Under the pieces are notes generated by a model. It searched no databases, was not told the DNA's origin, and saw only the letters and a program-made list of their open reading frames with translations. The position numbers and the translations under genes were made by a program. From Bordetella ansorpii (GTDB lineage Bacteria > Pseudomonadota > Gammaproteobacteria > Burkholderiales > Burkholderiaceae_B), in the NCBI RefSeq assembly GCF_900078315.1, contig NZ_FKBS01000029.1:674908-738907 (forward strand): DNA of 64,000 bases. Direction: 5' to 3'. Below are positions 10,066 through 17,512 of the stretch, piece after piece. Every line of letters begins with the position of its first letter. Within the stretch, counting starts at the first letter, position 1.

Positions 10066-11874
10066 GTGTCCAACCGCAACAGAGCGTCCGTGGTACAAGC
10101 AGGAGCACCCCATCGCCTGGAGCTGCCCGTGATCCTGCTGGACACCGTCTTCGACCGCACCCTCGACGCCTGGGTACGCGAATTCTCCGCCCCTGCCTGG
10201 CGCGGCGCCCGCGTGGAAGGCTGGCTGTTCGAAGGCCCCGAGGCGCGCCGCTCGGCGCAGGCCACGCTGGCCCGGGCCGGGGTCACCGCGCACCTGCGCA
10301 GCGCCTACAAGCCGCTGTTGCACCACGTGCTGGAGGAAGTCGATCCCGCCGGCCTGCGGCGGATCGAGGTGCGCTATCCGGTCCATCCCCAAGCCGCGCC
10401 CAATCGCTACACCCTGGAAGCGTATCCGTTGGCGGATCTGCTGCCTGGCGTGGCCGTATCCTTCACGGCGGGCCAGGCCGATATGCTGGATCCCATGCCG
10501 CGCTACGCCCTGGCCCTGCACTATGCCGATGGCCGGACGCTGTCGCACGACGTGCCGGCGCCGAACCTGCTGCAAGACACCCCCGACGGCCCCACCCTGT
10601 CGCCCACCGGCTGGCTGCGGGTGCGCGATACCGATGGCGAACGGGTACGCGACGCCGCCTGGCGAACCGAGTACCAGGCCGTATACGACGCCGCGCTGGC
10701 CTGCGTGCAGGGTCAGGCATGGCATCGCGGCGAACCCTTTTTCGAGCGGCTGTCGCTGCGCATCGACATCCCCGCCATCGAATTCGCCCTGGACCGCGAC
10801 GAAGACCTGCTGAGCACCTGCGAAGCGCTGCACGAAGACCTGTATTTCTCGCTGCTGGAACACTTCCAGCGCCTGTCGGGCCGTCCGCCCGGCGACCGCG
10901 GCCTGCAGCCCGGCCAGATCGTGCCCGACGTGCGGCCGCACGACGGGCCGGCGCGGCTGCGCATCGCCGCCGAACCCTTCCCGACTGCGGCGACCGCCGC
11001 ACCGCAGCCGCCGGACAGCCCGCTGGCCCAGGCGGACGCGCCACTTGCGCCCGCGCTGATCGCCGGCCACCTGGCCGCCCTGGGCGGCGAGCCGTTCCGC
11101 GCCACCTCCCGGCAGGGCCGCCCCGTGCAGGGCGCGTACTTCAGCGGCGCCGGCCCCGCCGTGCTGATCTCGGCCGGCCAACATGCCAATGAAACCTCCG
11201 GCGTGGTGGGCGCCCTGCGTGCGGCCCAGGCGCTTCGGGAGGCGGGCGATGCGCATTTCGCGCTGATCCCGTCGGAGAATCCCGACGGCTATGCGCTGCA
11301 CCAGGAGCTCTGCGCCATCCACCCCCGCCACATGCATCATGCCGCGCGCTACAGCGCACTGGGCGACGACGTCGCCTATCGCGAGGGCGCGCCCCGCTAC
11401 GAACAGCAGGCCCGCATGGACGCCCTGGCCATCAGCGGCGCGCAACTGCACATCAACCTGCACGGCTACCCCGCCCACGAATGGACCCGGCCCCTGTCCG
11501 GCTATCTGCCTCGCCACTTCGAACTGTGGACGCTGCCCAAGGGCTTTTTCCTGGTCATGCGCCACCATGCCGGCCGCCGCCAGCAGGCCGAACGCCTGAT
11601 CGAAGGCGTGACCGCCCGCCTGGCGAAATTGCCCGGCCTGCTGGCATTCAATGCGCGGCAAACCGCCCTGTTCGAGGCCCATGCCGGCCAACGTGGTTTC
11701 GAAACGGTCAATGGCATCGCCGTGACCCTTGCCGAAAGTAACCGGGAATTGGCGCCGTTGGCCCTGTTGACCGAATTTCCGGACGAAACCGTCTACGGCG
11801 AACGCTTCCGCTTCGCACACACCGTGCAGCAGGCCGCCGTGCTGGCGGCCGTGCAGGTCTATCGGGACGGCTAG
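10066..11874 (+). CDS. M14-like zinc carboxypeptidase family protein
   Basis: Protein of 602 residues with no obvious signal peptide. The C-terminal part has an M14-type zinc site: AGQHANETSG gives H-x2-E at His373/Glu376, and HINLHGYPAHEW near 462-473 supplies the later His. The first 320 or so residues lack a motif I recognise and probably form a substrate-binding or accessory region. The nearest families are M14 carboxypeptidases and succinylglutamate-desuccinylase-like enzymes. The start at 10066 is GTG without a strong ribosome site; GTG at 10129 is an alternative. It lies 13 nt before the NlpE-like lipoprotein gene, so both may share a transcript. Confidence 0.75.
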   Translation: MSNRNRASVVQAGAPHRLELPVILLDTVFDRTLDAWVREFSAPAWRGARVEGWLFEGPEARRSAQATLARAGVTAHLRSAYKPLLHHVLEEVDPAGLRRIEVRYPVHPQAAPNRYTLEAYPLADLLPGVAVSFTAGQADMLDPMPRYALALHYADGRTLSHDVPAPNLLQDTPDGPTLSPTGWLRVRDTDGERVRDAAWRTEYQAVYDAALACVQGQAWHRGEPFFERLSLRIDIPAIEFALDRDEDLLSTCEALHEDLYFSLLEHFQRLSGRPPGDRGLQPGQIVPDVRPHDGPARLRIAAEPFPTAATAAPQPPDSPLAQADAPLAPALIAGHLAALGGEPFRATSRQGRPVQGAYFSGAGPAVLISAGQHANETSGVVGALRAAQALREAGDAHFALIPSENPDGYALHQELCAIHPRHMHHAARYSALGDDVAYREGAPRYEQQARMDALAISGAQLHINLHGYPAHEWTRPLSGYLPRHFELWTLPKGFFLVMRHHAGRRQQAERLIEGVTARLAKLPGLLAFNARQTALFEAHAGQRGFETVNGIAVTLAESNRELAPLALLTEFPDETVYGERFRFAHTVQQAAVLAAVQVYRDG

Positions 11875-11887
11875 GCACGAGGATATT

Positions 11888-12358
11888 TTGCTACCAATTG
11901 CAACCACCCATACCTGCCGGGCGCTGGCGCTGCTCGGCCTGCTCGGCCTGCTCGCCACCCTGGCGGCCTGCACGGCGCCGGTCGCCGGCTTGCGCCGCCC
12001 CGACTCCCGGCCCATTCCCGCCGCCGGATCGAACAATGCCCGCAACGCCCTGAACTGGGTCGGCAGCTACGAGGGCCTCTTGCCCTGCGCCGGGTGCCCC
12101 GCGGTGCGCACGCGCCTCACGCTGGAAGCCACGGGCGGCTATGAACTGCGCATGCAGCCGCAGGACCGGGCAGGACAGCCCGACGTGACGCGCGGCGCCT
12201 TCACCTGGCTGCCCGATGGCGCCACGATCGAGCTGGACGATGCGGGCCGAAGGCGGCGTTTCCAGGTCGTCCACGGCCACGTGCTAGCGCTTCCGAACGA
12301 GGGGCCCGCCCCTGGCGTAAGCCAAGCGGCGGCCGGCACCTTGGCCCGGGTGCCCTGA
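11888..12358 (+). CDS. NlpE N-terminal-domain lipoprotein
   Basis: Protein of 156 residues with a lipoprotein signal (LLGLLGLLATLAAC, Cys about 28). Residues 57-85 (VGSYEGLLPCAGCPAVRTRL) match the NlpE N-terminal signature, including the CxxC pair. NlpE proteins are outer membrane lipoproteins that report copper or envelope stress to Cpx in enterics; the CxxC is characteristic. The start is TTG at 11888 with ACGAGGAT 5 nt upstream. It follows the M14-like gene by 13 nt. A Cpx-type partner is not visible here. Confidence 0.85.
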   Translation: MLPIATTHTCRALALLGLLGLLATLAACTAPVAGLRRPDSRPIPAAGSNNARNALNWVGSYEGLLPCAGCPAVRTRLTLEATGGYELRMQPQDRAGQPDVTRGAFTWLPDGATIELDDAGRRRRFQVVHGHVLALPNEGPAPGVSQAAAGTLARVP

Positions 12359-12396
12359 GCCCGCCCGCCGGGCCGCTCCCTGCCGGTCCAGGAAGT

Positions 12397-12447
12397 TGGC
12401 ATAATGGGGCACCGGGACCCGCAAGGCCACGCCGTTCCAGCGTGGCC
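12397..12447 (+). promoter_or_regulatory. Extended -10 promoter and leader hairpin for the response-regulator gene
   Basis: TGGCATAAT (12397-12405) is an extended -10 element. About 20 nt later GGCCACGC (12425-12432) pairs perfectly with GCGTGGCC (12440-12447) in the predicted 5' leader. The gene starts at 12536, so the leader would be over 120 nt. This is a reading from sequence only. Confidence 0.4.
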
Positions 12448-12535
12448 GCTTCCCGTACCAAAAACCAGAATTCTCCGAACGCGGCACGGCCAGCGGGCCG
12501 CCGCCTCGCACAGCCTCTCCAAAGGAGAACCTCGC

Positions 12536-12901
12536 TTGACCAATCCGCACGCGCCGCGCGTACTGCTGGTGGACGACAACGCCATGGCGTCAGAACTGCT
12601 GGCCGATTTCCTGTCGCTGTCCGGCATCGACGTCCGCAGGGCCGGCAACGGCGCCGACGCGCTGGAGCAAAGCGCGGCATTCCAGCCGCACGCGGTCATC
12701 GTCGACATCGTGCTGCCCGACACCGACGGCTACGTGCTGGCCGGCCGGCTGCGCGCGCAGCACGCCGACCAGCCCCTGCGCCTGATCGCCCTGAGCGGCC
12801 TGCCGCGCGATCCGCAACGCGGCGATGCGGACGTCTTCGACTCCTGGGTCGAGAAACCCGCCGACCCCACGCGGCTGGTCGAGCTGGTTACCCCCGCCTG
12901 A
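12536..12901 (+). CDS. Stand-alone response regulator receiver domain
   Basis: Single-domain CheY-like receiver of 121 residues with no output domain. The acidic pair is Asp13/Asp14 (LLVDDNAM), the phospho-acceptor is Asp57 (VDIVLPDTDGY), the switch Ser is in LIALSGLP, and the conserved Lys is Lys107 in VEKPAD. The start is TTG at 12536, preceded by AAAGGAG; longer frames upstream add 44 low-quality residues. The next gene, 24 nt downstream, encodes a small histidine-kinase-like protein, so the two probably form a phosphotransfer pair. Confidence 0.9.
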   Translation: MTNPHAPRVLLVDDNAMASELLADFLSLSGIDVRRAGNGADALEQSAAFQPHAVIVDIVLPDTDGYVLAGRLRAQHADQPLRLIALSGLPRDPQRGDADVFDSWVEKPADPTRLVELVTPA

Positions 12902-12925
12902 TTCCCGCTTCACGAGGCCTGCAGG

Positions 12926-13588
12926 ATGTCATCGTTTCCCCTGACGCAAGGCATGTCCGATCCCCGCTACGCGGCTGGCGTGCAGTTTCGAGTACTGGCG
13001 CTGATTTTCCCGGTATTGCGCCACGAGGTCATGCGGCCGATCTCCAACGCCTCGCTGGCGGCGGCCATGCTGCGCCACGTGCCCGAGCATCCCGCCAGCA
13101 GCGCCGACGCCCAGCACCGCCAGGACGATCTCATCGGCGACCTGGAAGGCATGCTGTCCGAAAGCACCGCCGACGTGCGCCGCCTGAGCGACTGGCTGGA
13201 AGATGCCGGCGGCACCATGCTGCTGTCCGACCTGCTGGCCCTGAGCAAGAAACTGGTGTTCACGCAGTTGCTGCGCTCGGGCAAGCAGATCCACCTGCCC
13301 GAGCAATGCCCCACCGCGGTGCTGCCGGAATTCGCCGCGCGCTACGTGCTGCTGGCCTGGCTGCTGAACATGCTGGACAACGTTCCCGACGGCGGCGAGC
13401 TGCGCATCGAGTCGGTCGGCGCCGACTTGCTGCGCGCCCATGCCCACGGCGGCAACCCCGGCACCGCCACCACGGCCCGCTCCGGCATCACCGCCGACGA
13501 ATGCATCGCCCTGGCCGGCGTGCATGGCTGGCAGGCGCGGCGCGACGACGACGCCTGGACCCTGCGCCTGCCGCAGGATCTCTCCTGA
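12926..13588 (+). CDS. Reduced histidine-kinase/phosphotransferase-like protein
   Basis: Protein of 220 residues without membrane segments. An H-box-like LRHEVMRPISNASLAAAML places a candidate phospho-His at His33, in the usual H-E-x-x-x-P context. After a helical region, LAWLLNMLDNVPDGGELRI (about 143-161) resembles the N box and following turn of a kinase ATP-binding domain. Canonical G1/G2 (DxGxG, GxGxG) motifs are missing; the corresponding place reads GGNPGTATTARSGI. It may be a phosphotransferase, like ChpT-type proteins, rather than an active kinase. It is adjacent to a receiver-only regulator and ends at a strong terminator. Confidence 0.6.
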   Translation: MSSFPLTQGMSDPRYAAGVQFRVLALIFPVLRHEVMRPISNASLAAAMLRHVPEHPASSADAQHRQDDLIGDLEGMLSESTADVRRLSDWLEDAGGTMLLSDLLALSKKLVFTQLLRSGKQIHLPEQCPTAVLPEFAARYVLLAWLLNMLDNVPDGGELRIESVGADLLRAHAHGGNPGTATTARSGITADECIALAGVHGWQARRDDDAWTLRLPQDLS

Positions 13589-13625
13589 CGGCGGCCTCCC
13601 GCTTCCCGCGCCATTCCCGAAAAAA

Positions 13626-13670
13626 GGGCCGCAGTCCGGTGCAAAACCGGACTGCGGCCCTTCCGTTTTA
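13626..13670 (+). terminator. Strong rho-independent terminator after the receiver/kinase-like pair
   Basis: A perfect 15-bp stem (13626-13640 with 13646-13660, arms beginning GGGCCGCAGTCC) closes a 5-nt GCAAA loop and is followed by TTCCGTTTT. It lies 38 nt after the stop codon of the kinase-like gene. Confidence 0.9.
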
Positions 13671-13676
13671 TGGCGA

Positions 13677-13775
13677 TATACTGGTCACGACATCCAGGCA
13701 ACGGCAACCCCACCGGCCTGTCCGCCATCCTGGCGACAGGCCTTCACGCCTCTGGGTAGGGCCCTGACCGCACGG
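13677..13775 (+). promoter_or_regulatory. Promoter-like site and structured leader before the YdcH-like gene
   Basis: A -10-like TATACT (13677-13682) lies just after the terminator. A hairpin follows at 13715-13742, with arms GGCCTGT and ACAGGCC plus an inner CGCCA/TGGCG stem and one bulged C. A GACCG/CGGTC hairpin follows near 13767-13779. The gene begins only at 13899, so the leader would be about 210 nt. The interval 13589-13898 has no other coding signal. Confidence 0.35.
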
Positions 13776-13898
13776 TCACGCGCCCGTCGCAGGGGCAGCC
13801 TTTGCCGCCGGCCGCGCCAGGCCGGGCGATACGCCCTGACTGAAGCAGTTCACCCACGAGCGCGGCATGACGGCAGTTTTCGTCAAGGAGGTGCACTT

Positions 13899-14111
13899 AT
13901 GTTCCCTGAGTTTCAGCAGCGGCTGTCCTCGCTTCAGAACAATGATCGGCATTTCGACAGCATGTGCCGCAAGCACACTGCGCTGGACCAGCAGATCCAG
14001 AACATCGAAACGGGCCGGGCCACGGGGTCATCCCTCGAGATCGAGAAACTCAAGAAAGAGAAACTGCACCTGAAGGATCGCATCTACGCGAAACTGAAGG
14101 ACGGCAACTAG
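13899..14111 (+). CDS. YdcH-like DUF465 family small protein
   Basis: Cytosolic protein of 70 residues, mostly helical and highly charged, with the DUF465 pattern: an early FDxMCRKHTALDQQIQ segment and a C-terminal IEKLKKEKLHLKDRIYAKL coiled coil. Function is unknown in the family. The start at 13899 is supported by AAGGAG at 13885-13890, with an 8-nt spacer. It is preceded by an unusually long structured leader and followed by a GC hairpin. Confidence 0.88.
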   Translation: MFPEFQQRLSSLQNNDRHFDSMCRKHTALDQQIQNIETGRATGSSLEIEKLKKEKLHLKDRIYAKLKDGN

Positions 14112-14130
14112 CCGTTCGTGCAACGGACCC

Positions 14131-14144
14131 GCCGCCTTGGCGGC
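14131..14144 (+). terminator. GC hairpin after the YdcH-like gene
   Basis: GCCGCC and GGCGGC pair perfectly around TT, 19 nt after the stop codon. No U-tract follows, so it may only stabilise the 3' end. Confidence 0.35.
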
Positions 14145-14156
14145 CGGTTCGCCCCC

Positions 14157-14196
14157 GGGCCTGTCGACGCCAGGAGCCTCGCATGCGAACAGGCCC
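14157..14196. repeat. Dispersed 40-bp hairpin element, copy 1
   Basis: GGGCCTGT (14157-14164) pairs with ACAGGCCC (14189-14196), enclosing a loop that contains AGGAGCCTCGCATGCGAA. The 21 bp at 14172-14192 recur exactly at 63962-63982, and the left GGGCCTGT also recurs there. It lies between two convergent genes and its last base is the last base of the MFS stop codon, so it could serve as a bidirectional terminator. Confidence 0.75.
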
Positions 14197-15479
14197 TAGC
14201 GCGGGTCCGTGGCGGCTTGCCCGCGCGCCAACGCGCCGCGATTCAGCCAGACGCTGATCCCCAGCGCCACCCCCAGCAAGCCGCCCGCCAGTTCCGTCAC
14301 GCCGATCCACGCGGCCGCGGACCAACTGCTGCCGCCCAGCGCGCCCAGCACGCTGGAGCCGACGTAGTACACCAGCAGGTACAGCGAAGCGGCCTGGGCC
14401 TTGTAGCCCTGCGCCATCTGGCCCACCCAGCCGCTGGCCACTGCGTGCGCGGCGAAGAATCCGAACGTGAAGACCACGATGCCCGCCACCACCGCCGGCA
14501 GGCTGTCCGACAGCGTCAGCAAGAGGCCCGCCAGGGCCAGCAGCGTGGCGGTCGACAGCATCGTGCCGCGTCCGTGGCGGTCGGCCAGGCGGCCGAACAA
14601 CGTGGACGAGAAGATCCCCACCAGGTACACCACGAAGATCGCGCCGATCAGCGTCTGGCTGAGCGAGAACGGCGGCAGCATCAGCCGGAAACCGATGTAG
14701 TTGTAGACCGTGACGAAGGCGCCCATCAGCAGTCCGCCCATGGCGAACAGCCCTACCAGCGGCCCGTTGCGCAGATGCATCGACAGGCCCTCTCGCATGG
14801 CGGCCAGCGCATTGCCGCGACGGGGGGCGAAGCGGCGCGACGGCGGCAGCAGCCAGATGAACAACACCGCGGCGACCAGGCCGATCAGGCCCATCGCTCC
14901 CAGCGCGTAGCGCCATCCCAGCAGGTCCGAGACCGTACCCGTGACCACGCGGCCCGACAGCCCGCCGAACGCGCTGCCGCTGATGTACAGGCCCATGGCG
15001 AAGCCCAGTGTCCCAGGCTCGACCTCTTCGGCCAGATAAGCCATCGCCACGGCGGGCACGCCGCCCATGGCCAGCCCCTGCACGGCGCGCAGCAACAGCA
15101 GCGAGTGCCAGTCGGGCGCCGCCGCGGCCACCGTGGCCAGCACGGCCGAGGCGAACATCGAGGCGGCCATCACGCGCTTGCGCGGCAAGGCCTGCGACCA
15201 CAGGCCGACCAGGAAGATCGACAGCGCCAGCATGCCGGTGCTGAACGACAGCACCAGACTGCTCTGCGCGGGCGACACGCCGAAGGAGTGGGTGAACAGC
15301 GGCAGCAGCGGCTGCACGCAATACAGCATGGAAAAGGTGGCGAAGCCGGCGGCGAACAGCGCCCATTGGGCGCGCCGCAAGGCATCGCTGCCGCGCACCA
15401 GGGCGTAACCCTGGGGCACCGTGCCCGGTCCGGCCTGCGCGGCGGTGGATGGGACGGAAGCGGCGGATGGGGCGGACAT
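14196..15479 (-). CDS. MFS transporter, YnfM-like drug/metabolite exporter
   Basis: Inner membrane protein of 427 residues with about 12 hydrophobic segments. The MFS loop 2-3 region (LVGLWSQALPRKRVM) and the loop 8-9 copy (FGRLADRHGRGTML) are both visible. The pattern FSMLYCVQPLLPLFTHSFGVSPAQSSL near the N-terminus is typical of the YnfM/arabinose-efflux-like group of proton-driven exporters. The start MSAPSAAS at 15479 trims a hydrophilic extension. It is divergent from a LysR regulator across a 101-nt gap, so that regulator probably controls it. The substrate is not predictable. Confidence 0.88.
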   Translation of the reverse strand: MSAPSAASVPSTAAQAGPGTVPQGYALVRGSDALRRAQWALFAAGFATFSMLYCVQPLLPLFTHSFGVSPAQSSLVLSFSTGMLALSIFLVGLWSQALPRKRVMAASMFASAVLATVAAAAPDWHSLLLLRAVQGLAMGGVPAVAMAYLAEEVEPGTLGFAMGLYISGSAFGGLSGRVVTGTVSDLLGWRYALGAMGLIGLVAAVLFIWLLPPSRRFAPRRGNALAAMREGLSMHLRNGPLVGLFAMGGLLMGAFVTVYNYIGFRLMLPPFSLSQTLIGAIFVVYLVGIFSSTLFGRLADRHGRGTMLSTATLLALAGLLLTLSDSLPAVVAGIVVFTFGFFAAHAVASGWVGQMAQGYKAQAASLYLLVYYVGSSVLGALGGSSWSAAAWIGVTELAGGLLGVALGISVWLNRGALARGQAATDPR

Positions 15480-15548
15480 GATGAAACTCTCGATAACACG
15501 GGAAAAGATGGGAAAAAAGATAGACCTCGCCCGTGCATTTGTCCAATA

Positions 15549-15576
15549 TATAGAACTGGCGATCGTCATACCTATA
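15549..15576. promoter_or_regulatory. Inverted repeat between MFS and LysR genes
   Basis: TATAG (15549-15553) and CTATA (15572-15576) form an inverted repeat around 18 nt in the divergent promoter region, just before the LysR start codon. It is a possible LysR site, but short enough to be fortuitous. Confidence 0.3.
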
Positions 15577-15580
15577 AAAA

Positions 15581-16489
15581 ATGGAACTGCGTCACCTGCG
15601 CTATTTCACGGCCGTGGCCGAGGAACTGCACTTCACTCGCGCCGCCGCCCGGCTGGGCATCGGCCAGCCGCCGCTCAGCCTGCAGATCCAGCAGTTGGAA
15701 CGCGAGCTGGGCACCCCGCTGTTCCTGCGCCTGCCGCGCGGCATCGCGCTGACCGAGGCGGGCGTACAGTTCCTGGTCGACGCGCGCGCCATCCTGGCCA
15801 GCGCCGAACGCGCCGTCGATACGGCGCGCCGGCTGGGACGCGGCGAAAGCGGCGCCATCACCGTGGGCTTCACGGCCTCGGCGGTGTTCCATCCCTATCT
15901 GCCTCGCGCCATCCGCGCCTACCGCGACCGCTATCCGGGCGTGCGCATCCAGTTGCGCGAAAGCAATACCGTGTCCCTGCTGCGCGACCTGCGCGATGGC
16001 GGCCTGGACGTGGCCTTCGTGCGGCCGCCCTATCTGCTCGATGCCGAGTTCACCGCCGAGCGCGTGCTGGACGAGCCCATGCTGCTGGCGCTGCCGCCCG
16101 ATCATCCCCTGTGCCGGCGCCGCGCGGTGCCGATGCAGGCGCTGGCCCACGAAGACTTCGTACTGTATCCCCGCGCCATCGGGGCCGGCCTGTACGACGC
16201 CATCATGGATGCCTGCCAGCGCGCCGGCTTCACGCCGCGCGTGGCGCAGGAGGGGCCGCAGATCGCCTCCATCGTCAGCCTGGTCGCCGCCGGCATCGGC
16301 GTGGCGCTGGTGCCCGCCGCCATGCGGCACATGGGCGCGGAAGGCATCGCCTACCGCCCCATCCGCGGCGATGCGCCGCACGCGCAACTGGACATGGTCT
16401 ACCGGCACGCCGGCGGCTCGCAGTCGGTCGGCAATGCCGTGGCATTGATGCGCGAACTGGCGCATCAGGACGAGCACGCCCATCCGTAG
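15581..16489 (+). CDS. LysR-family transcriptional regulator
   Basis: Protein of 302 residues. The N-terminal winged helix-turn-helix is clear (MELRHLRYFTAVAEELHFTRAAARLGIGQPPLSLQ, residues 1-35, then LERELGTPLFLR). It is followed by a type-2 periplasmic-binding-like effector domain (about residues 90-295). It is divergent from the YnfM-like MFS gene, the usual arrangement for a LysR regulator and its target. The effector is unknown. The segment SIVSLVAAGIGVALVPAAM is the common LysR effector-domain hinge. Confidence 0.92.
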   Translation: MELRHLRYFTAVAEELHFTRAAARLGIGQPPLSLQIQQLERELGTPLFLRLPRGIALTEAGVQFLVDARAILASAERAVDTARRLGRGESGAITVGFTASAVFHPYLPRAIRAYRDRYPGVRIQLRESNTVSLLRDLRDGGLDVAFVRPPYLLDAEFTAERVLDEPMLLALPPDHPLCRRRAVPMQALAHEDFVLYPRAIGAGLYDAIMDACQRAGFTPRVAQEGPQIASIVSLVAAGIGVALVPAAMRHMGAEGIAYRPIRGDAPHAQLDMVYRHAGGSQSVGNAVALMRELAHQDEHAHP

Positions 16490-16543
16490 GGGAATGAATA
16501 ATCGTTTGCCGGGGCGGCGCGGCTGCCGTAGTGTGCTGTCTCG

Positions 16544-16579
16544 GGCCATGCTGGCCGCGCGTGGCGCGCCGGCATGGCC
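16544..16579 (+). terminator. Stable hairpin between LysR gene and nadX
   Basis: GGCCATGCTGGC (16544-16555) pairs with GCCGGCATGGCC (16568-16579) over 12 bp with one G-T pair. It lies 55 nt after the LysR stop. No T-run follows, so termination is uncertain. Confidence 0.4.
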
Positions 16580-16643
16580 AACGTAGCCGCCCGCTGACAT
16601 CACGGGCACTCGCTTTCACTCATTGAACAGGACATACGGCAGC

Positions 16644-17447
16644 ATGAATCACTATCGAGTCGGCATCGCGGGTTTCGGGGCCATCGGCCAGGCCGTGGCG
16701 CGCGTGCTGGATGCCGGTGTGCCCGGCCTGACGCTGGCCGCCATCGCCGTGCGCGATCCGCAACATCCCCCCGCCACCGCCTGGCAAGGCGCCGCCCCCG
16801 AATGGACCACGCTGTCCGGCCTGGCCGAGCGTTGCGACGTCGTGGTCGAATGCGCGCCCGCCGCCGTCATCCGCGAGCTCTCCGAACCCGTGTTGCGCGC
16901 CGGCAAGAAGCTGGTGGTGCTGAGCTCGGGCGCCCTGCTGCGCAACGACGATCTGATCGCGCTGGCGGCCGAGCATGGCGGCCAGATCATCGTGCCCTCG
17001 GGCGCCATCCTGGGCCTGGACGCCATCACGGCCGCGGCCGAAGGCACCATCCACTCGGTCACCATGATTACGCGCAAGCCGCCGCGCGGCCTGCTGGGCG
17101 CGCCGTACCTGGACACGCACGGCATCGACGTCACCAAGATCACCGAACCCACGCTGATCTTCCGCGGCACGCCGCGCGACGCGGCCATCGGCTTCCCGGC
17201 CAACCTGAACGTGGCGGTCAGCGTGTCGCTGGCCGGCATCGGACCGGACCGCACCACGCTGGAAATCTGGGCCGACCCCGGCGTCACGCGCAACATCCAC
17301 CGCGTGGAGGTCGATTCGGATTCGGCCGCGTTCTCGATGGAAATCCAGAACATCCCGTCCGAGAACCCCAAGACCGGCCGCATCACCGCGCAAAGCGTGG
17401 TGGCCGCGCTGCGCAAGCTGACCGGCGCGCTGCGCGTGGGCACGTAA
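16644..17447 (+). CDS. nadX: L-aspartate dehydrogenase
   Basis: Protein of 267 residues, the normal length for aspartate dehydrogenase, which oxidises L-aspartate to iminoaspartate with NAD(P) and can feed NAD biosynthesis. The N-terminal Rossmann motif is GIAGFGAIGQAV. Later family motifs include VPSGAILGLDAITAAAEG and TRNIHRVEVDSDSAAFSMEIQNIPSENPKTG near the C-terminus, with the conserved His in the NIHRVEV segment. The start ATG at 16644 has AGGA 11 nt upstream; an in-frame TTG at 16623 is less likely. The other NAD genes are not adjacent. Confidence 0.9.
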   Translation: MNHYRVGIAGFGAIGQAVARVLDAGVPGLTLAAIAVRDPQHPPATAWQGAAPEWTTLSGLAERCDVVVECAPAAVIRELSEPVLRAGKKLVVLSSGALLRNDDLIALAAEHGGQIIVPSGAILGLDAITAAAEGTIHSVTMITRKPPRGLLGAPYLDTHGIDVTKITEPTLIFRGTPRDAAIGFPANLNVAVSVSLAGIGPDRTTLEIWADPGVTRNIHRVEVDSDSAAFSMEIQNIPSENPKTGRITAQSVVAALRKLTGALRVGT

Positions 17448-17468
17448 ACGGCTCCCGCCGAGGCCGAC

Positions 17469-17492
17469 GGGCGGGGCCGCGCCGCCCCGCCC
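17469..17492. terminator. GC-rich hairpin between convergent nadX and ABC exporter genes
   Basis: GGGCGGGGC (17469-17477) pairs perfectly with GCCCCGCCC (17484-17492) around a 6-nt loop. It lies in a 65-nt convergent gap and may serve both transcripts, though neither side has a T-run. Confidence 0.5.
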
Positions 17493-17512
17493 ATCCGATG
17501 CGTGCGGCAGGA

